In this document: piece after piece, positions 33,730 to 46,138 of the stretch | Position numbering within the stretch: position 1 is the stretch's first letter | How the letters are laid out: each line of letters starts with the position of its first letter | Assembly (NCBI GenBank): GCA_951804985.1 | Contig: OX638134.1 | Location: forward strand, 82,253,679 to 82,317,678 | Direction: 5' to 3' | Length of the DNA: 64,000 nucleotides | Source: Dryomyza anilis | Lineage: Eukaryota; Arthropoda; Insecta; Diptera; Dryomyzidae | The notes under the pieces: model-generated | What the model was told of the DNA's origin: nothing | The model's input: only the letters and a program-made list of their open reading frames with translations | Databases searched by the model: none | Translations under genes and position numbers: made by a program

Positions 33730-36430
33730 AGGTTGAAATGTAGGAGAGCAAAAGAACTCTTTTGTGGGAAACTAATCTAATTATGAAAAGAATCAAAGTC
33801 TGCACAATTTTATCAATATTTGGATCTTTCCAGACTGTTCATAGTACACAGTCATATATGTTGCCACACCCTTTGTGCACTAATTATAATTACAAAAATA
33901 TCTATATGAAGCTAAAAAGTTAATTAGTTATTAAAAAAAAAATAATCTTCCCAAAAACACAATCATATCAAGCGTTGACAGAAAGAAAAAAAAAACCATT
34001 AATCATCGAAGCCGAGGACATGAACTACGAAATGGCGCGGCCGACGACGACGATAGAAAACAGATGGCAACGCCAAAAGCAGTACTGCAACAACAACAAA
34101 AAGTAGACAATAGAACTATATAGTCGGGTAAAAACTGAAATCTGCGCGAAAATGAAAGAATTGAATGAAATGAAATGAAATTATTATCAGTTCATAATCT
34201 GAATTTCAGGCTGTGTTTTTGACCAAAATTAGCAAAGTTAATTTTCTAGTTGTTGCTGTTATTTTGGCAGCATTGTTGCCTGTCACGGACACTAAATTTA
34301 GCCAACAACAAAAACATCATTAGTCATGTGTTGGGTATGTTATTTTTTTTTATTTTATTTTTGTAGTTTTCTTCATTGTTGTTTTGTTAATATTTTGATT
34401 GTGTTGTTGCCATTTTGTCTGTTGTTGGTCGTAAAAAAAAATCCGATTCTAAGGTTGCCTCTTGTTTCAATCTCGCAAATTTCGTGCACGCCACATTTTT
34501 TGACATTGCGTCGAAATCGCAATGGCGCTGAAGTCAAACACAGGGGTGGATTGGGTTGAACGAGGCGCTATAAAATTGCATGCAAAGAAATATGCACTAA
34601 TAAAGTAACTACCAATGAAATACACCACACCAAAATGTAGTATTTCCAAGAAAATAAAATTGAATTTAAAAAAGTACCACCAAAAATAAAATAACACATA
34701 CCATAGGTCAGATAATTATAGGGTCATATACTGATCGATCAATGTTTTTCTTATGGTAATCCGATCAGTTTTATGACATGTTCCGGACATGATAATTTCT
34801 ACCTTAAAATAGCCAATTTTTCCTAAGGTAAAACAAAATCATGCTATCACCTAATATTTGAGATTATGAAATATTTTCCAACAAAAAAAATGAAATTACC
34901 CCTGTTGAAGCAACACAAATCATATAAAAAAATGTCTACATTTAATCTTTAAATTCTTCTCAATGAAAATTCTATATCGCGTTTCTCTCAGGTGCTGTTT
35001 TTGTGTGTACCTCTCATTCAAAATTCGTCATTCTAATGCTTACGAACTTCAAAGAATTAAAATAATCAGAAAACTAATACATGCAACAGTTTATTCAATT
35101 TGTACAAAATTATAATACATTCTGTAGTCAAATCAACTGAAATAAATACAAATGTATTAAAAAATGGACAAAATCTGTTATAAATCATTTTTTATGGGTG
35201 TGCTATGCGTTGCAATTCTTTATAGCCTAGGGCGACATTAAAATCCGGTTTTTAACTTTAAATGGCTGCATCTTCGATAAGGTGATAATCTAGCTAAAAG
35301 ATTTATAACTCGGTATTAGAATTTATCCAAATCGCACTGAGAGAAATCAATTTTCTTAATTAAAATAGCGTCGTATAGACTATGTTCAGTGTGTTGCCGA
35401 AAATATTCCCGAAATATTTCAGTCTCGAGTCTATAGATGAGATTCCCCATTAGACATTTTAGTATATTTCACATATTCTGTAGGATTATTTTTTCATTGA
35501 TAAATTCTATTTCAAATTGAACGGCTCTCTGTAGAAAGCAAGATAGACTCGTGTAGACAGACCGCCCCTGTTCAAGTCGCCATTTTTTATTATTATTTTA
35601 TTTTATTTTTGAATTTGATTTTGTTTTTGTGGTTTTCTTGCGACGACTAAAAGTTTAATTAATGAGCTGGTTAAATCAATAGGGACTTTTTGTGCTATTC
35701 TTTTATTTATATTGCAGCTCTTTTGCTTCTTCTTCAATATATCTTGATGATCATCATCATCTTTGTCTTAAGTTGACTTATTTCTGACCATGTGACAGCA
35801 TCAACTCTTTGCTAAACTTTGAAATTTTTTGTCATCTTATTTGAGCAAGAAAAACCCTAAAGAAATCGTCTGCAGCTGCCATTTTGTGTTGCAGGATTTT
35901 ACAGAATCCGTTTGGGGAAAATTGCAATTTTCAAGCATTTATTATATGGTTTTTTCGTTTTCTTGAAAATCATTTTTTGTCCGTTTTGTTTGCTTCGCAT
36001 TTGCAATTGCAAAATAGTTTAAACATAAAAACACAAAAAAAAAGCGAAAAAACCAATCGTAATATCGTAAAACAGCACCGAAAAACCAACAGAAAGCATG
36101 GGATTTACGCCGCGTCCTTGAACTGTAAAGGATTTGTGCTCCATGTTGTGCTGTGGTTGCAATTTAAGTGCAACTTTGCTTTAGTTGTCTTGTAAAATTG
36201 ACAAATCGAAGGGATTTCCGCAGCATTGTTTTGCACTCTTCTCTTGCTGCGGGATGTTTTTTTTTTTTTTTTTTTTTTCTGACTTTGTGGCAACATAAAA
36301 CTAATTCCAATCTAAACAACCAGTTTGCCAGATTGAGCAGCTTTAGTTCGGGTCATTTATAACTGTTTGCTGTCAATGAAGCAAATCACGCAGCGAATTG
36401 AGTAGCATCATTCGCTACAAAATACAATTT
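33730..36430. other. Mostly single-copy non-coding stretch
   Basis: Mixed islands at 34000-34560 (CAACAACAACAA-type runs, GGCGCGGCCGACGACGACGA) and 35570-36400, separated by A+T-rich sequence. No gene recognised. T19 run near 36248-36269. The frame at 35884-36195 lacks any recognisable domain. Confidence 0.4.
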
Positions 36431-36479
36431 CAATCGTATTTATCAATTTCTATAAAAAAAAAAATCATTTTTAGTATTT

Positions 36480-38040
36480 AAAAATTTCATTAAAAAATCC
36501 ATTTTTTTCACTAGGAATTAAAATTTCTACTAAAAATCTAATTTTTCATTTTTTTTTTGACGAAAATTTTAATGTTTCAATAAAAAAAAATAATTTTTTA
36601 CTCAAAAATCAATTTAACACTCAAAATTCAAATTTCCACTCTAAATTCAATTTTCCACTCAAAATAATATTTTTCAATCAAAATTATATTTTTCACTCAA
36701 AATTATATTTTTCACTCAAAATTATATTTTTCACTCAAAATTATATTTTTCACTCAAAATTCAATTTTTCACTAAAAATTCAATTTTTCACTATAAATTC
36801 AATTTTTCACTAATAATTCAATTTTTCACTAAAAATTCAATTTTTCACTAAAAATTCCATTTTCCACTAAAAATTAAAATTTTCACCGCAAATTCAATTT
36901 TTTACTTAAAATTGAATTTTTTACTACAAATTCAATTTTTCACTAAAAATTATTTTTTTCACTGAAAATTCAATTTTTCACTCAAAATTCAAATTTTCAC
37001 TCAAAATTCAATTTTCACTCAAAATTAATTTTTCACTAAAAATTTAATTTTTCACTAATAATTCAATTTTTCACTAAAAATTCAATTTTTCACTAAAAAT
37101 TCGATTTTCCACTTAAAATTAAATTTTTAACCGAAAATTCAATATATTACTTGAAATTCAATTTTTTTTACTAAAAATTCAATTTTTCACTAAAAATTCA
37201 ATTTTTCACTAAAAATTCAATTTTTCACTAAAAATTATTTTTTTCACTGAAAATTCAATTTTTCACTCAAAATTCAAATTTTCACTCAAAATTCAATTTT
37301 CACTCAAAATTAATTTTTCACTCAAATTTCAATTTTGCACTTAAATTCAATTTTCACTAAAAATTCAATTTTTAACTCAAAATTAAATTTTTCACTCAAA
37401 ATTAGATTTTTCACTCAAAATTCAATTTTTCACTCAAAATTTAAATTTTCACTCAAAATTCAAATTTTCACTCAAAATTCAATTTTTCACTCAAAATTCA
37501 AGTATCTACTCAAAATTTAATTTTACACTCAAATTCAATTTTACACTCAAATTCAATTTTCACTAAAAATTCAATTTTCCACTCAAAATTCAATTTTTCA
37601 CTCAAAATTCAATTGTCGACTCAAAATTCAATTTACACTCAAAATTCAATTTTTCACTCAAAATTCAATTTTCCACTCAAAATTCAATTTTTCACTTAAA
37701 ATATATTTTTCACTCAAAATTCAATTTTTCACTCAAAATTTAATGTTTCACTCAAAATTCCATTTTTCACTCAAATTTAAATTTTGCACTCAAATTCAAT
37801 TTTCCACTCAAAATTCAATTTTTCACTCAAAATTATATTTTTCACTCAAAATTACATTTTTCACTCAAAATTTAATGTTTCACTCAAAATTAAATTTTTC
37901 GCACTAAATTGTATTTTTTACTCAATATTAAATTTTTCAATATCAAATACAATTTTTCACTAAAAATTTAATGTTTCTCTAAAAAATTCAATTTTTCACT
38001 AAAATTTAAATTTTCTCTTAAAATTCAACTTTTTACTGAA
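36480..38040 (+). repeat. 19-bp array, copy 2 (CTCAAAATTCAATTTTTCA variant)
   Basis: Same family as the 23.2 kb and 50.8 kb arrays and in the same orientation. CTCAAAATT units predominate, with blocks of CTAAAAATT units and one repeated higher-order block (36950-37090 resembles 37220-37330). Confidence 0.9.
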
Positions 38041-38049
38041 ATTTTAATT

Positions 38050-38990
38050 CCAAAAACAATAATATTTTTTTTGCTTTTTCCTCATATTTTCAATAAAATT
38101 TCTATTATACAAAAAAATAGGTATCCTTTCGTTTCTCAAACCATTTCCTACCATTTATCGTATGTTAAATTAAACTTTGAATAGCATTTAGCATTAAAAA
38201 TAATAATAGAAAAAAAACGAAATGTTTTTACAGAGCACCGTAATTCAACCCAAAATTCAAAGCACAATCACTCGTGCAAACGACGAGTAAGTTCTATTTT
38301 TGTTGCCAACTTTGGGGGCATTACTTAAATAAACATCAACAAATAATAGCAACAACAATTGTATCAGAAAAGTCGTCGTCTCGCAAGTCAGTTAGTTAAC
38401 TCTTTTGCGACGCTTCAACGAACTGATTGAGCAACAGCAACAAACAGACAGACAGACGCAAACGTGTTCTGCTGTTGATTGAATTGAAGGACTACACAGC
38501 AATGGCTACAGCAACAACTTCACAGTTTGGGCCAACCCAATAATAGCTTGTTGAATATTCGACACAAATTTCATCCTGGTTGCGAGGACAACAACTCGTC
38601 ACGAAAAGGAAATCGAAAATGTAAATAAAAAACAGAAAAGTCAAAATTTCACCTTTTACCATAGACCCCATCCGACGATCCAACCCATCTACCTTTCACT
38701 TGGTTTCACTTTTATAAGGGTTTCGTATTTATTTTTTGGGACAACTAAAGAAAACATTGACAACCTGTCGCTTTTTGTCGTTGCAGAATGGAAGGACATG
38801 GGTTATTGTTGTTCTTTATTTTACTTTGTATTTGGTGAGGTTGTCTGACCATCCATGCTGTCAAAAACCCCCAATCGACACAAATTATTTTATTCAACAG
38901 AGTTACCTGTTTCTGGAAATCGTTTCGATGATGTTGAAATAGTTGAGGTTTTTATTTATTTCATTTTTTATAAATTTTTGTATATAAATT
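38050..38990. other. Single-copy island, mixed composition
   Basis: Unique sequence with CAACAACAACAATTG-type runs and GACAGACAGACG near 38445. Short frames on both strands without recognisable features. Confidence 0.35.
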
Positions 38991-39019
38991 TTATTTATTT
39001 CTGATATTTTTTAAATTAA

Positions 39020-40430
39020 TGACAAAAAATGCTGAAAACTTGATGACAAATTACGGAAATATGATGAATATTTGAAGAAAACAATGAATGAAAATATGAT
39101 AAAAATATGATGGAGTTATAAAGAAAATTTTGAAAATATGATGAAAATATGATGAATATATGATGAAAATATGATGAAAATATGATGAAAATATAATGAA
39201 AATATGATGAATATATGACGAAAATGGGATGGAAATATGATGGAAATATGATAAAAATATGATTGAATTATGATGAATATATGATGAATATATGATCAGA
39301 AATTTAAGAAAATAAGGAAAATATGATGAAAATATGATGAAAATATAATACAAATAAAATGAAAATATGACGACAAAATTATGAAAATATGAAATATGAT
39401 GAATATTTGAAGAAAATACAGAATGAAAATATGATAAAAATATGATGGAGTTATAAAGAGTTATAAAGAAATTTTTTTGAAAATATAACGACTTTGATGA
39501 AAACCATGTTGAAAATATGATGAAAAATTGATAAAAATATTATAAAAATATGTGGTAAATAGGATGTAAATATGATGAAAATATGACGAAAAATTATGTA
39601 AAAAATTAACAGAATATCATGAAAATATAATAAAAATATTTTGGAATTATGGTGAATATTGATACCAATATGAAGACAACAAGAAGAAAATATGATGAAT
39701 ATATGATACAAATATGTCGAAATAATGACGAAATTTTGATAAAAATTTTATAAAAACAGATGAAAATATGATGAAAATCTGATGAAAATATGATGAATAT
39801 ATGATGAAAATCTGATGAAAATATGATGAATATATGATGAAAATGGGATGGAAATATGATGAAAATATGATTGAATTATGATGAATATATGATGAAAATG
39901 GGATGGAAATATGATGAAAATATGATTGAATATATGATAAATATATGATCAAAAATTGAAGAAAATATGATGAAAATATGATACAAATAAAATGAAAATA
40001 TGTAGAATGATGAAAACATGATGACGAAATTATGAAAATATGATTAAATTTGATGAAAATATAATAAAAATATGATGATATTATGATGAATATATGATAA
40101 AAATGGGATGAAAATTGATAGAAATATGATTAAATATGATGAAAATATGACGAAAATTTGATTAAAACAAATGAAAATATGATGAAAATATAATAAAAAT
40201 ATGATGAATATATGATAAAAATATGACGGTAATGACGAAAATTTGATAAAAATTTTATAAAAACAGATGAAAATATGATGAATATATGATGAAAGTATGA
40301 TAAAAATATGATGAATATATGATGAGAATGGGATGAAAATACCATGAAAAGATGATGAGCATATGATGAACATATGATGTAAATATGATCAAAATATGAT
40401 GAAAATATGATAAAAATTTAACGCAAAAAC
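39020..40430 (+). repeat. 11-bp array GATGAAAATAT, copy 1
   Basis: About 1.4 kb of 11-bp units with frequent variants (GATGAATATAT, GATAAAAATAT). Eleven base pairs step through all three frames, so the minus strand shows an 11-residue periodic peptide (HHIFIIFSSYF type) at several positions. It is not a gene. Some higher-order repetition is visible (GATGGAAATATGAT blocks at 39230, 39847 and 39902). Confidence 0.9.
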
Positions 40431-40929
40431 TTTCAACATTATTACATATATGATAAAAAAATTATTATATGATATAATATAAAAAATAAATTGAAATTGA
40501 ACTAATGTCCTTTAAATATGTTTAAAGTATGCAAAAATATATATCACCAAATATAACAAAAACATAACAATAGAACTATAATATCATCATGGTAATTTAT
40601 CTATCAAATTTTACTAGAAACATACCAAATTTGTGCAAAATAAAAATTTCTATGCAAAATATGTGATTTGAAATTCTCTAAAATAACTTTATACTATAAT
40701 AAAAAAAAATGTATATAAATTTTGTATAATATCGTCTGAAACTAAATTTTTGCTTAAGCTAAAAAAAATTTCTTATTTTTCCGCGTCATAAAATAACTAA
40801 ATTTGTATGACTACTTTTTTCATTTGCATGTTTGTTACGCATGCCGCCTCTAAAAAGACTTATATGTTTTTTGTTTCTAAGACCAAGCAGCTAAATCTAC
40901 TTTAAAAACATTTATTTTATATATTTTTC

Positions 40930-41640
40930 ATTCTTCTTTGCTATAGGCTTTGTTTGCATTTTTGCGTTTTATTTTGTCCTGTTGCCAACTTTTGTGTCAC
41001 TATAAAATAGAGATACATTCCAGGCGGGTTTTATTTCTTAGTACCACCCACCCTCCAGTATTCGGCCTCATTCTGCGTCTGGCTGCAGATGAAGAATATC
41101 TTATAGAAAAGGATCGAAAATGCAAATTGTGGATTCATGTTGAATGTCGAACTAAGTCAGTCGTATACAATTTGTTGCAAACGACCAACCGACCGACCGG
41201 CCGGCCATAAGGTTCCCATGACATGCATAGGTCTTGGGTCTAAAAAAGCTGTGAAGACTGAGTCGGGCGGTGATGGGGCTTTGGCCTTGTTGCTTCAGTG
41301 CGGACGGTGTCTTTAAGGTTAGGTTAGCCCATGATGCATGATTTGAAGTTTATGCTTTTTCAATGTACAATGTTGATACGATATTTGTTGTATAAACGTG
41401 GTGGTGGTGCTGATGATGGTGGTGGTAGTGGCTGTCGTCGATAATTGTCCGGAATTTGCTTCGATAGGTACCATTGTAATGCAGGGGAATGTAAAGCCGT
41501 ATCGACAACATATGAAGCCACAAGTCATGTTGACTTTGTGTGCCAGAAATTTGTGGTCAATAAGGAAATAGAAGAAAATCAAATAAGTATTTAGCTGTGA
41601 AAAACTACTTTGCACTCTACGATCGATATTAACATAGTTA
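40930..41640. other. Single-copy island, mixed composition
   Basis: Unique-looking; includes GACCGACCGGCCGGCC near 41191-41206 and GTGGTGGTGCTGATGATGGT at 41400-41419. The two opposite frames here have no recognised domain. Confidence 0.35.
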
Positions 41641-42103
41641 CTTAGTTTTGTTAGTATGATAGCAGGGGAATTTCAGGCTACTGTGCTTGAAGGGGGAGTT
41701 TTTTTGTTTTGATTTTTATTTAGCAAAAACTTTCCAGATATTGTATTTGTTTTATGAAATTAAAGTAAATGATACAAATTATAATTATTTCTTTAAACTA
41801 CAAAAAGAGAACAGCTTAAAAGTTATTTTAAGAACTAAATTTCTGTCATGAAAAATGAATGATGCAAATATGATGCAACTTTAAAGTAACTGTGATAAAA
41901 TTATGATACAAATGTGATAAATGTGTAATAAAAATCTGATGAACAGTTTATATAATTTTACATAAAATTTGATTTAAACATATCATAAAATGATGATAAA
42001 AACGCGAAGAAAAAATAAAATGAAGAAACTATGATAAAAATATTAAAAAGAATGATAAAAATATTAAAAAATATGATGTAAATGGACGAAAGTATGATAA
42101 AAT

Positions 42104-42415
42104 TGGCGCTGCAGCTCAGTGGTTAGTGCGTTGGACTGCGAGCCGAAAGGTCCCGGTTTAAGCCTGGACTGGGGCTAACAACATCTTTCCATAGAAACAT
42201 TTGTCTATACCGCGCTACCTCTCGGCAGTAAATGGCAAACCTACGAGAGTAAAACATTGCCTATGAAAAGCTCTCACCCGCCGTTCAGATTCGGAAATAA
42301 ACTGTAGGTCCCACCACTTTGAGTACAAATATAACAAGTTCAGCTCAAATGGTGAGAGAGCTCGGCCGAAGTCCTATACAGGACTGTAGCGCCAAACTAT
42401 TATTATTATTATTAC
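42104..42415 (+). mobile_element. tRNA-derived SINE, copy 9
   Basis: Plus-strand full-length copy, 312 bp, with TATGATAAAAT duplicated at 42093-42103 and 42416-42426. It inserted into the degenerate GATGAAAATAT-type sequence that spans 41850-42090. The first bases of the head differ (GGCGCTGCAGCTCAG) from the CCGCGGTAGCTCAG consensus. Confidence 0.95.
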
Positions 42416-42969
42416 TATGATAAAATACAATAAAAATTGTTGAATATATCGTCGTCGTTCAGTCCATTTTTACGTTACAAAAGTCCTCGAAGTCCTACAT
42501 CTTACCAATCTGAAGATATTAAAAATGAAAATCACTAAGTCCAATATTTAAAAATTCTGTTCAGTGAAAAGTACTCAAGTCCACAATTAGCCCTTAAAAA
42601 GAGTGCGATCACACCTATTTTGGACTTAAACTATAGAAGAAGATCTGGTCGGATTTAAACCTTTTTTGGATTAAATGATGGATATTATGCAGTTCTTTTA
42701 TCTCCTATTCAAACAAAAAATCAGATGGAATTATTTGGATAAACTGGACCACTGTTACTGTTTATATGGGACTTACTGATTTTTCACTGAACGGCAATCG
42801 TCAAAATCTGAATAAAACGGTGTTGTATCCACAAAATGGTCGGATTTAAACGATTTTCGATTTAATGATAGATTTTGTGCAGGTCTTTCATATCCAATTA
42901 AAACTAACATTAAAAACCCCTATTTAGATTCACTGTAGCAACGTTTCTATTTATATAGGACTTAGTCTT

Positions 42970-43350
42970 TTTTGATGAAAATTTAAAGAATATATGATGA
43001 AATTTTGATGAAAATGTGATGAAAATATGATAAAAATTTGATGAAAATTTGATGAAAATATGATGAAAATATGATGAAAATATGATGAAAATTTGATGAA
43101 AATATGATGAAAATATGATGAAAATATGATGAAAATATGATGAAAATATGATGAAAATATGATGAAAATGTTATGAAAATATGATGAAAACATTATAAAA
43201 TGATGAAATATTCAAATATGATGAAAATTTGATGAAAATATAATGAAAATGTCAGGAAAATATGATGAATATAAGTTCAATGTATGATGAAAATATGATG
43301 AAAATTGATGAAAGTATGATGAAAATATCTTGAATATACCATGAAAATAC
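42970..43350 (+). repeat. 11-bp array GATGAAAATAT, copy 2
   Basis: More uniform than the 39-40 kb array; about 25 nearly exact units at 43000-43200. The minus frame 42951-43193 is a repeat-borne artefact. Confidence 0.9.
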
Positions 43351-43369
43351 AATGGAAATTTTAGAAAAA

Positions 43370-43950
43370 GTGTTGAAACTATATTAAAAATATTAAGAAT
43401 ATATAATGAAAATTATAAGAAATATTGATAAATTATAATAACGAGTAGGAATGAAGCTATGACGAAACTATGGTAAAAATTTGATGAAACTCTAATATAA
43501 ATATGATAAAAATGAATTCTTATGAAAATATCTTTAAAATATGGAACAAACATATATTAAATATTGTTCTTAAAAGTTTTATAAATATTTATTGAAAATT
43601 TTACGAACTTTTAGTGAACAAATATGTTAAAATTAATATATATTTTTTTTTACTAAAAAGTTTTAAGGTTATTCATTATTTTTTTTAAGTTATGTTAGGA
43701 TTAACACAAATCTCGAATAAGGTTTTAATTAAAATTCTGAAAGAACAAATTAAATCGAATTTAAATTTCAATGCTATTTCTATCGAAAGTGGAAAAATAC
43801 TAGAAACTAAATATTTGCAATCTAAATTTAATCGTTATGCTAAAGCCTAAATAAATTAAATCACATTTTTGTGTTGGCAAATATTTAAATTCGATAATTC
43901 GAAAAGTTGAGACTAAAATAAAAATATTTAAAAGACTGAAAAATTGATGT
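43370..43950. other. A+T-rich non-coding stretch
   Basis: Nothing recognised besides decayed GATGAAAATAT words up to about 43530. Confidence 0.4.
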
Positions 43951-43954
43951 TGTA

Positions 43955-44279
43955 CAGGGTTTTTCAAACGGGACGCTACAAAAATAGAGCGACAGGGACA
44001 GCAAACGACGCCATATTTCTTGCCACTCTTTTGACATTTCTCTTCATTTCATGATGAAAAGATATACGAATTCGAATTTCGGTAGTAAATTTTAATAATT
44101 TCGACCCATTGTGGGCTCGTATATCTTTTCTTTATCTGGCAAACCTTACTGAAGTTAAATGTCAAAAGAGCGGCAATAAATATGGCGTCGTTTGCTGTCC
44201 CTGTCGCTCTACTTTTGTAGCGTCCCTGTTGAAAAACCCTTGAAAAAAACTTTTGTAGCGCTCTTATTGAAAAAACCTT
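43955..44279 (+). mobile_element. Mariner-derived palindromic MITE, copy 1
   Basis: TA flanks both ends (43953-43954 and 44280-44281). From the left: the mariner left terminus CAGGGTTTTTCAAACGGGAC and about 140 bp after it; an inverted copy of the same terminus ending CAGGGACGC-complement and GTTGAAAAACCCTT near 44242; then the other mariner terminus, CTCTTATTGAAAAAACCTT. The first 140 bp match the left end of the transposase-bearing element at 46141. No coding capacity. Confidence 0.85.
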
Positions 44280-44289
44280 TAAATAACGT

Positions 44290-45330
44290 ATAAATAAATT
44301 GAACGAATATTAAAACCGTAAGCGAAATTCTAAAACGAAACCAAAACGCGTTAGAAAGAAAAATAGAAATAATCATAACTTGCATAAATTTCAGCCAGAG
44401 CAACTCTACCTGTTGTACCTACTTCGAAACTGTTGTTAAAATTAAATATTAAGGAAAATGAAAATAATACCTAAAGATTTTGCAGCAGCCCCCTAGACAA
44501 CGTTGCCATATTGCGCTGCGTTGTCATCATGTTTTATGCAAAGTAGCAGCTGCTTTGTCTTTCGTAACTTTTACGTCTTGAATTCAACATTTTGAAGTTA
44601 TCCATAACACCTCGTCGCGTCGCGTCGGTCCACTCGATACGACGCAACAACGAGCTGAGCCTGAGTCTTTTAATCAGCATCAGGGATTTCGAAATTATGT
44701 CAATTGAAAATTTGTCTACTTTCCGGCTTTTCATTACATTCGCGTCCTGCGAAATTTTTCATTTCGTTTCGTTTCATTTGATTTTTATTTTTATTACTTT
44801 TTTGCACTGCAGTTCTTTTTTTTTTGTGGGGACTTGGAATGAGTATTTGGTGTGGGTATAACAAGGCGCAGAGCATGGAGGTTGTAGCACGCTGTAAGTG
44901 AGGTTATGAGGTAGTTGGTATTACTAGGGCGATTATGTTGGGTTGAGTTTGTATTTTTTTTTTTGGTTTTGTTTTTTTTTAGTCATCTGATTGCCAATTG
45001 TGGTTAATTTGAATTTACAATTGATTTGCAAATGTTTCGCGACGTGTCTGAAGCGCGATTTTCATTTTTTGTATGCGGTAGCGCTGAAATTTCCAACATG
45101 TGCGTTTTTGGTGGTTGGTGTGAGTTTTAAAAATTATATCCTGCATGGATATTTTTTGTCGCTTTTTGCCACATACCCTGTGGTGAATTAGTGCTTGTGC
45201 TGCGGTTTATTTACTGTAATACGCGTCTTTTGAGTAATTAACTTTTTTTTTTTTTTGTTTTTCGTTGCGGTTACATTTGAGAGCTTAATTAAGCAGATTT
45301 TATGCCATTTGCTAATATTTAAAACTGAAA
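44290..45330. other. Single-copy island, mixed composition
   Basis: Unique sequence, more G+C-rich at 44470-44700, with T-tracts at 44814-44825 and 44954-44980. Opposing frames at 44534-44861 have no recognised domain. Confidence 0.35.
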
Positions 45331-45396
45331 ATGCGTTTTTAATTGGCTATAGTAGGCATTTTTTGTATATTTTTTTCGTCATTGTAATGTAATACA

Positions 45397-45399
45397 TTT

Positions 45400-45482
<83 letters not shown>

Positions 45483-45483
45483 T
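45397..45483 (+). repeat. (TTTA)n microsatellite
   Basis: Uninterrupted TTTATTTATTTA run of about 20 units ending just before the family A copy. Confidence 0.95.
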
Positions 45484-45523
45484 ATTTTTAAATAATTTTC
45501 AAATATATATTATTATATTGTAT

Positions 45524-46136
45524 ACTAGCTGGTCCCGTGCATAACTCGTGCCCGTAAAATTCTTCCCGGTAGATTTCTTCCCGTTCAATTCTTCCCCGTA
45601 ATGTTTTTTCAGTTTAAGTTTTAATGTGGTGAGTTTAAGTGTGGTGAGATTTAGTGTGATGAATTTAGTGTGGTGAGTTTCGGTGTGGTGAGTTTCGGTG
45701 TGGTGAGTTGATGTGTGGTGAGTTTATGTGTGGTGAGTTTTGGTGTTGTGAGATTAAGTAAGATGAGTAACATCCAATTTTAAAGTTTAGTTGAAATCGA
45801 TATCCTTAGGGCTGAGATATGCGTACTGAATTTTTAGCTTCTATGGGAGGTGCCACTCCCCTTTGCACAATCTAGTTTATATATGGTTTAGGATACTCCA
45901 TGGACTTTAGAGCATAGTAATGCAAATTGTCAGAAAAGTACATTCAGTGGTTTTGCTATGAATCTGAATTATACACAAAAAATAAAAATGGGCGTAAAAG
46001 TGAGCGTGGTCAATGAAAACTATGTAGTGACCTTCTCCTGGGTCTGTAGGATATATATTCCAAATTTTAAGAAAATCCGTGCACAGGTGTACGTTTGCAT
46101 AGCGCACAAACAAACAAACAAACAAACGGTTAAATT
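45524..46136 (+). mobile_element. Dispersed repeat family A, copy 2
   Basis: Starts ACTAGCTGGTCCCGTGCATA, with the CTTCCCGGTAGATTTCTTCC block at 45571, a GTGTGGTGAGTTT minisatellite (45622-45745), then CTATGGGAGGTGCCACTCCC and a CAAACAAACAAACAAAC run near the 3' end. The expected TATATATAGAT terminus is absent; the mariner element follows within a few bases. Confidence 0.6.
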
Positions 46137-46138
46137 AG

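Noticed and set aside
39051..40373. Minus-strand hydrophobic and aromatic repeat proteins
   Set aside because: The 11-bp array produces the same peptide in every frame; stops occur wherever the unit varies.
41484..41510. miR-1-like word GGAATGTAAAG
   Set aside because: No complementary star arm lies within about 60 nt on either side.
44885..44925. let-7-like word ATGAGGTAGTTGGTATTACT
   Set aside because: The seed matches, but the following sequence cannot form the needed hairpin, so it is not a miRNA precursor.
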